Below, in pieces: positions 60,262-64,000 of a stretch of DNA of 64,000 nt. Position numbers and translations under genes: made by a program. Location: the NCBI GenBank assembly GCA_965246925.1, contig OZ251994.1:1674001-1738000 (forward strand), written 5' to 3'. The stretch's first letter is position 1. Every line of letters begins with the position of its first letter. Below the pieces are notes generated by a model, which was not told the origin of the DNA, did no database searches, and saw only the letters and a list, made by a program, of their open reading frames with translations. The stretch comes from JANPPS01 sp965246925. Lineage in GTDB: Bacteria > Pseudomonadota > Alphaproteobacteria > Acetobacterales > Acetobacteraceae.

Positions 60262-61995
60262 ATGCGGGCAGTTTTGTTGGCGACCGCTTGTGCATTATGG
60301 GTGGCGCCGGGCTGGGCGCAGACCGCCGATGACCTAAAACACAGCGCCGGCGGGCCCGACGTGCTCACGCACGGCATGGGCTACGGCTTGCAGCGGTTCA
60401 GCCCGGCCGACCAGATCAATAAACAGACCGTGACCAAGCTGGTCCCGCGCTGGGCCTACGCGCTCGGTGACGACCGGGGTCAGGAGGCGCAGCCGCTGAT
60501 CAAGGACGGCGTGATCTACTTCACCACGCACAACGCCACCATGGCCGTGGACGCGATGACGGGCACCCAGCTGTGGAAAGATACGATCGAATACCCGCCG
60601 GAGATGGCGCGCCTCGCGTGCTGCGGCATCGTGAACCGCGGCCCGGCGCTGCTGGACGGCGTGCTGTTCCGCTCGACGCTCGATGCGCACGTGATGGCGC
60701 TGGACGCCAAGACCGGCAAGGTGCTGTGGAAGCAGAAGGCGATCGACGTGGCGGACGGGTATTCCATGACCGTGGCGCCCCTGGTCGCCAACGGCGTGGT
60801 CATCACCGGTATCTCCGGCGGCGAATACGGCACGCGCGGCTTCATCGATGGCTGGGCCCCCGCCACGGGCGAGCATCTGTGGCGCCGCTACACCACCGCC
60901 ATGCCCGGCGAAAAGGGCGGTGAGACCTGGCCCGGCGATACCGCCAAGCGCGGCGGCGGCCCGGCCTGGATCACCGGCAGCTACGACCCGGACCTGGACC
61001 TGGTGTACTGGGGCACCGGCAATGGCGGGCCCTGGAACGCCGAGTTCCGCAAGGGCGACAACCTGTACATCTGCTCGGTCCTGGCGATCCGCCCCAAGAC
61101 GGGCGAGATCGTCTGGCACTATCAGTTCAGCCCGAACGACCCGTACGACTATGACGCCACCAACGAGATGGTGCAGGCGGACCTGACCATCGAGGGCACG
61201 CCCCGCAAGGTCATCATGCAGGCGAACCGCAACGGGTTCTTCTACGTGATCGACCGGAAGGACGGCACCCTGCTCGCCGCCAACCCGTTCGTGAAGGTGA
61301 ACTGGGCCGACAAGATCGACCTCAAGACCGGCCGCCCGGTCGATAGCGAGATCACGAAGCGGATGCGCACCCAGGGCGGCACGCACGATATCTATCCGTC
61401 CGCGCTGGGCGGCAAGAACTGGATGCCGATGAGCTTCAACCCCGGTACCGGCCTCGCCTACGCCAACACGCTGAACTTCGGCTACCCGTACACGCCGGTG
61501 CAGCCGGAGTACCGGCAGGGCACGTTCTATCTCGGCATGGACCTGACCGGCTGGACCTTCCCCAAGAACGAGCCATACGGCTACCTGAAAGCGATCGAGC
61601 CGCTGACGGGGAAGGCGCGCTGGCAAGTGGCGTGGGACATCCCGAGCTTCGCCGGCACGGTCACGACCGCGGGCGGCCTGGTGTTCACCGGCAATATGCG
61701 CGGTGAGTTCGCGGCCTTCGACGCGGATAACGGGCGGAAGCTATGGGGCTTCCAAACCGGCTCCGGCATCATCGGGCAGCCGGTGGTGTGGTCCAAGGGC
61801 GGTAAGGAATACGTGACGATCGCGAGCGGCATCGGCGGCGTCTATCCGCTGTTCTCCGGGGACGAGCGGCTGGCCGGCATCCCCGCCGGCGGCCAGCTTT
61901 GGACGTTTGGACTGATGGAGAACAGCCAGGCGGCAGACGCGGGAACGCTTGCCGGAACGGGAGTGATCCCCGTGCAGGCCGACGCGGTCCGGTGA
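60262..61995 (+). CDS. PQQ-dependent alcohol dehydrogenase, lanthanide-type residue pattern (XoxF/ExaF/PedH-like)
   Basis: A 577-residue periplasmic quinoprotein with signal peptide MRAVLLATACALWVAPGWAQ and an eight-bladed propeller with WG/YWG repeats. C120-C121 form the vicinal disulfide (LACCGIVNRG). Metal-site residues are E188 (GGEYG), N254 (GTGNGG) and catalytic D296 (DPYDYD). Asp298, two residues on, is the extra carboxylate that marks lanthanide-dependent enzymes; calcium enzymes have Ala there. The blocks ITGSYDPDLDLVYWGTGN and NDPYDYDATNE look closer to the ExaF/PedH ethanol branch than to XoxF proper. GGAGGG lies eight bases before ATG 60262. The stop overlaps the cytochrome gene. 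Confidence 0.93.
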   Translation: MRAVLLATACALWVAPGWAQTADDLKHSAGGPDVLTHGMGYGLQRFSPADQINKQTVTKLVPRWAYALGDDRGQEAQPLIKDGVIYFTTHNATMAVDAMTGTQLWKDTIEYPPEMARLACCGIVNRGPALLDGVLFRSTLDAHVMALDAKTGKVLWKQKAIDVADGYSMTVAPLVANGVVITGISGGEYGTRGFIDGWAPATGEHLWRRYTTAMPGEKGGETWPGDTAKRGGGPAWITGSYDPDLDLVYWGTGNGGPWNAEFRKGDNLYICSVLAIRPKTGEIVWHYQFSPNDPYDYDATNEMVQADLTIEGTPRKVIMQANRNGFFYVIDRKDGTLLAANPFVKVNWADKIDLKTGRPVDSEITKRMRTQGGTHDIYPSALGGKNWMPMSFNPGTGLAYANTLNFGYPYTPVQPEYRQGTFYLGMDLTGWTFPKNEPYGYLKAIEPLTGKARWQVAWDIPSFAGTVTTAGGLVFTGNMRGEFAAFDADNGRKLWGFQTGSGIIGQPVVWSKGGKEYVTIASGIGGVYPLFSGDERLAGIPAGGQLWTFGLMENSQAADAGTLAGTGVIPVQADAVR

Positions 61996-62285
61996 GGCTG
62001 GCGGTCCTCGCCCTCTTGGTGGCCGGCCCGGCGTTCGCGCAGGAACCGGCCACCAAGACGGGTGCCCAGATCTACCGCCAGCTGTGCCGGCAGTGCCATG
62101 GCCCCAACATGGTCAACGCCGGCACCAGCTCCTACGACCTTCGCAAGTTCCCGGAGGATCAGCCGGAGCGGTTCAGCAACTCCGTCATGAACGGCAAGAA
62201 CAACATGCCGGCCTGGAAGGGCACGTTGTCGCAGGAGGAGCTGGACAAGGTATGGGAATACGTGCGCTCACGGGGGCAGTCCTAG
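61992..62285 (+). CDS. Small class I cytochrome c (XoxG-like electron acceptor)
   Basis: A 97-residue precursor with a signal peptide (MRLAVLALLVAGPAFAQ) and a single haem site CRQCH (C32, C35, H36). The axial Met is probably in NNMPAWKGTLSQEELDKVWEYVRS. The mature part of about 80 residues is short for a XoxG. It should take electrons from the PQQ dehydrogenase next door and needs the ccm system encoded at 13-18 kb. The GTG start overlaps the dehydrogenase stop (GTGA). Confidence 0.9.
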   Translation: MRLAVLALLVAGPAFAQEPATKTGAQIYRQLCRQCHGPNMVNAGTSSYDLRKFPEDQPERFSNSVMNGKNNMPAWKGTLSQEELDKVWEYVRSRGQS

Positions 62286-63148
62286 CGCTCCTCGCCGGCC
62301 CGGCCTTGGCCGAGCCGCTGCGTGTGTGCCTAGACGGCCAGAACCCGCCATTCTCGGACCAGAAGACCGGCGCCGGGTTCGACGTGGCGATGTCCCGCGC
62401 CGTCGCGTCGCTGCTGGAGCGGGAGCTGGTCCCGGTCTGGTATGACGACGCACGGGACAACAACCGGTCCGCCAAGCAGGATGTGGGCGCGTTGCTGGCG
62501 GCGGAGCGATGTGATCTGGTGGCCGGGTTCCCGCTCACGGCCGATGCGGTGGCGGAGCCGACGGCGCCCACGTCCCGCCTGCCCGGCTACGAGGGCGGGC
62601 CGCCCCCGCGCAAGCTGCCCCGGGTCACGTTGCAACAGCTCGCCGCCAGCGTGCCCTACTACCGGCTCGGCTTCTTGGTCGTAATGCGCCCCGGCATCGA
62701 CCGGCCGATACGCGCGCTGGGTGATCTCAAGGGCTTGAAGGTCGGTGCCCCCGCCGCCACCCTCGCCGGGGCCTTGCTGCTGGGCTACCGCCACGGCGCG
62801 CTCGGCCTGATCTCGCTCGACAGCCGGGCCGAAGCGCTGACGGAACTGGAGGAGGGCCGCCTGGACGCGACCCTGGTGGAGATCGGCGTCTGGTCCCGCT
62901 ACCGCGCCGCCCACCCCACAACGGCGCTGACGAACACAGGCTTCCGCCCCCCGATCGGCTTCAACACCGGCTTCGTGGCGCTACAATCGCGTCCGGATGT
63001 GCTCGCCAGCGTCGATGACGCGCTCAACGCCATCCACGCCTCCGGCGACGCGCAGCGCCTGGCCGACCAGGCCGGCCTGATCTGGAACCCGCCGGCACCT
63101 CCCGCCCTTGCCCCCCGGCTCACGCCGCCGATGCTGCTATCGGAGTAA
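62252..63148 (+). CDS. XoxJ-like quinoprotein-associated periplasmic binding protein
   Basis: A 298-residue secreted type 2 binding protein with signal peptide MGIRALTGAVLALLAGPALA. RVCLDGQNPPFSDQKTGAGFDVAMSRAVASLLERELVPVWYDD is typical of the quinoprotein dehydrogenase-associated binding proteins. XoxJ is thought to help activate the dehydrogenase or assist its cofactor. ATG 62252 lies 34 bp inside the cytochrome gene, so it is coupled to it; the frame upstream to 62084 has no family resemblance. It is followed by an ABC ATPase gene after 19 bp. Confidence 0.88.
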   Translation: MGIRALTGAVLALLAGPALAEPLRVCLDGQNPPFSDQKTGAGFDVAMSRAVASLLERELVPVWYDDARDNNRSAKQDVGALLAAERCDLVAGFPLTADAVAEPTAPTSRLPGYEGGPPPRKLPRVTLQQLAASVPYYRLGFLVVMRPGIDRPIRALGDLKGLKVGAPAATLAGALLLGYRHGALGLISLDSRAEALTELEEGRLDATLVEIGVWSRYRAAHPTTALTNTGFRPPIGFNTGFVALQSRPDVLASVDDALNAIHASGDAQRLADQAGLIWNPPAPPALAPRLTPPMLLSE

Positions 63149-63167
63149 ATTTCCGCTACAGGGCATC

Positions 63168-63908
<741 letters not shown>

Positions 63909-64000
63909 TCACGGGCGGGAATTCAGGAAGCGGATCAGGCTATCGGCGGCCACCATCATACCGGCCGAGCCCCAATGCGTGTCGTTCGGCAGATACAGAT
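63909..64000 (-). CDS. C-terminal end of an AlgJ/AlgX-like (SGNH) protein, cut by the window edge
   Basis: On the minus strand the last 29 codons read LYLPNDTHWGSAGMMVAADS followed by LIRFLNSRP, then TGA at 63909-63911. The DTHW-x-x-x-G motif is the His-containing catalytic block of AlgJ/AlgX-type SGNH O-acetyltransferases of exopolysaccharide modification. The start lies beyond the window. The stop abuts the ABC ATPase stop with no gap. Confidence 0.65.
   Translation of the reverse strand, partial: LYLPNDTHWGSAGMMVAADSLIRFLNSRP

Noticed and set aside
60262..61995. Calcium-type methanol dehydrogenase (MxaF)
   Set aside because: The residue two after the catalytic Asp is Asp298, not Ala, and no mxaI-like small subunit gene follows.

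Overview
The window is high-GC bacterial DNA with dense, often overlapping genes. A hopanoid side-chain cluster, DUF3126 and DUF2783 proteins, a bactofilin, a System I cytochrome c maturation operon and a PQQ alcohol dehydrogenase set together point to an alphaproteobacterium. Rhodospirillales/Acetobacteraceae is the best guess; this rests on gene content only.

Layout. 1-1561: the tail of a PIN-type toxin and an unrecognised membrane protein. 1570-10005: a divergent hopanoid/isoprenoid locus, dxs-hpnM-hpnI-hpnJ-hpnK leftward and ispH-hpnH rightward. IspH and Dxs serve the MEP pathway, HpnH adds adenosine to the C30 hopene, and HpnI/HpnK/HpnJ build the bacteriohopanetetrol cyclitol ether headgroup. 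10015-13200: acs, a Rieske protein, an EVE-domain protein and a YciI protein. 13270-18345: ccmCDEFGHI in one chain of overlapping stops and starts, without ccmAB. 18359-23436: a PIN protein with an unknown small partner, a SirB1-like protein, thiC under a TPP riboswitch, a HIT protein, a repeat-rich lipoprotein and DUF3126. 23433-30608: a periplasmic binding protein, a 1016-residue repeat/DUF4214 protein, a lytic transglycosylase, DUF2189 and an acyl-CoA synthetase.

30679-37795: a Phd/PIN toxin-antitoxin module with a readable promoter, a catabolic operon (MBL-fold protein, FAD monooxygenase, DUF2783, fumarylacetoacetase), and an IS66-family insertion sequence with exact 17-bp ends and 8-bp target duplications. 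The element splits a gene resembling Imm11 immunity proteins. 37885-50388: a leftward block with a LivKHMGF-type ABC transporter feeding a beta-oxidation set whose order matches the pimeloyl/dicarboxylate (pim) pathway. The small acyl-CoA dehydrogenase subunit (pimD) is absent and an MHS-type permease sits in its place.

50570-60095: assorted genes including nitronate monooxygenase, a CcdA/thioredoxin pair, a PHB-depolymerase-like esterase, LolA, a class I glutamine amidotransferase, adenosine kinase and bactofilin. 60262-63908: a PQQ alcohol dehydrogenase with the acidic residue pattern of lanthanide enzymes, its small cytochrome c, a XoxJ-like binding protein and an orphan ABC ATPase. The right edge cuts an AlgJ/AlgX-like gene.

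A palindromic intergenic repeat with a common core occurs at four places (about 12.4, 43.3, 48.1 and 60.1 kb), and at one it supplies the end of a coding sequence. I saw no tRNA, rRNA or CRISPR array. The strongest leads for new biology are the IS-split immunity-like gene, the PIN protein with its unclassified partner, the pim-type operon lacking its second dehydrogenase subunit, and the ABC ATPase joined to the PQQ dehydrogenase genes.
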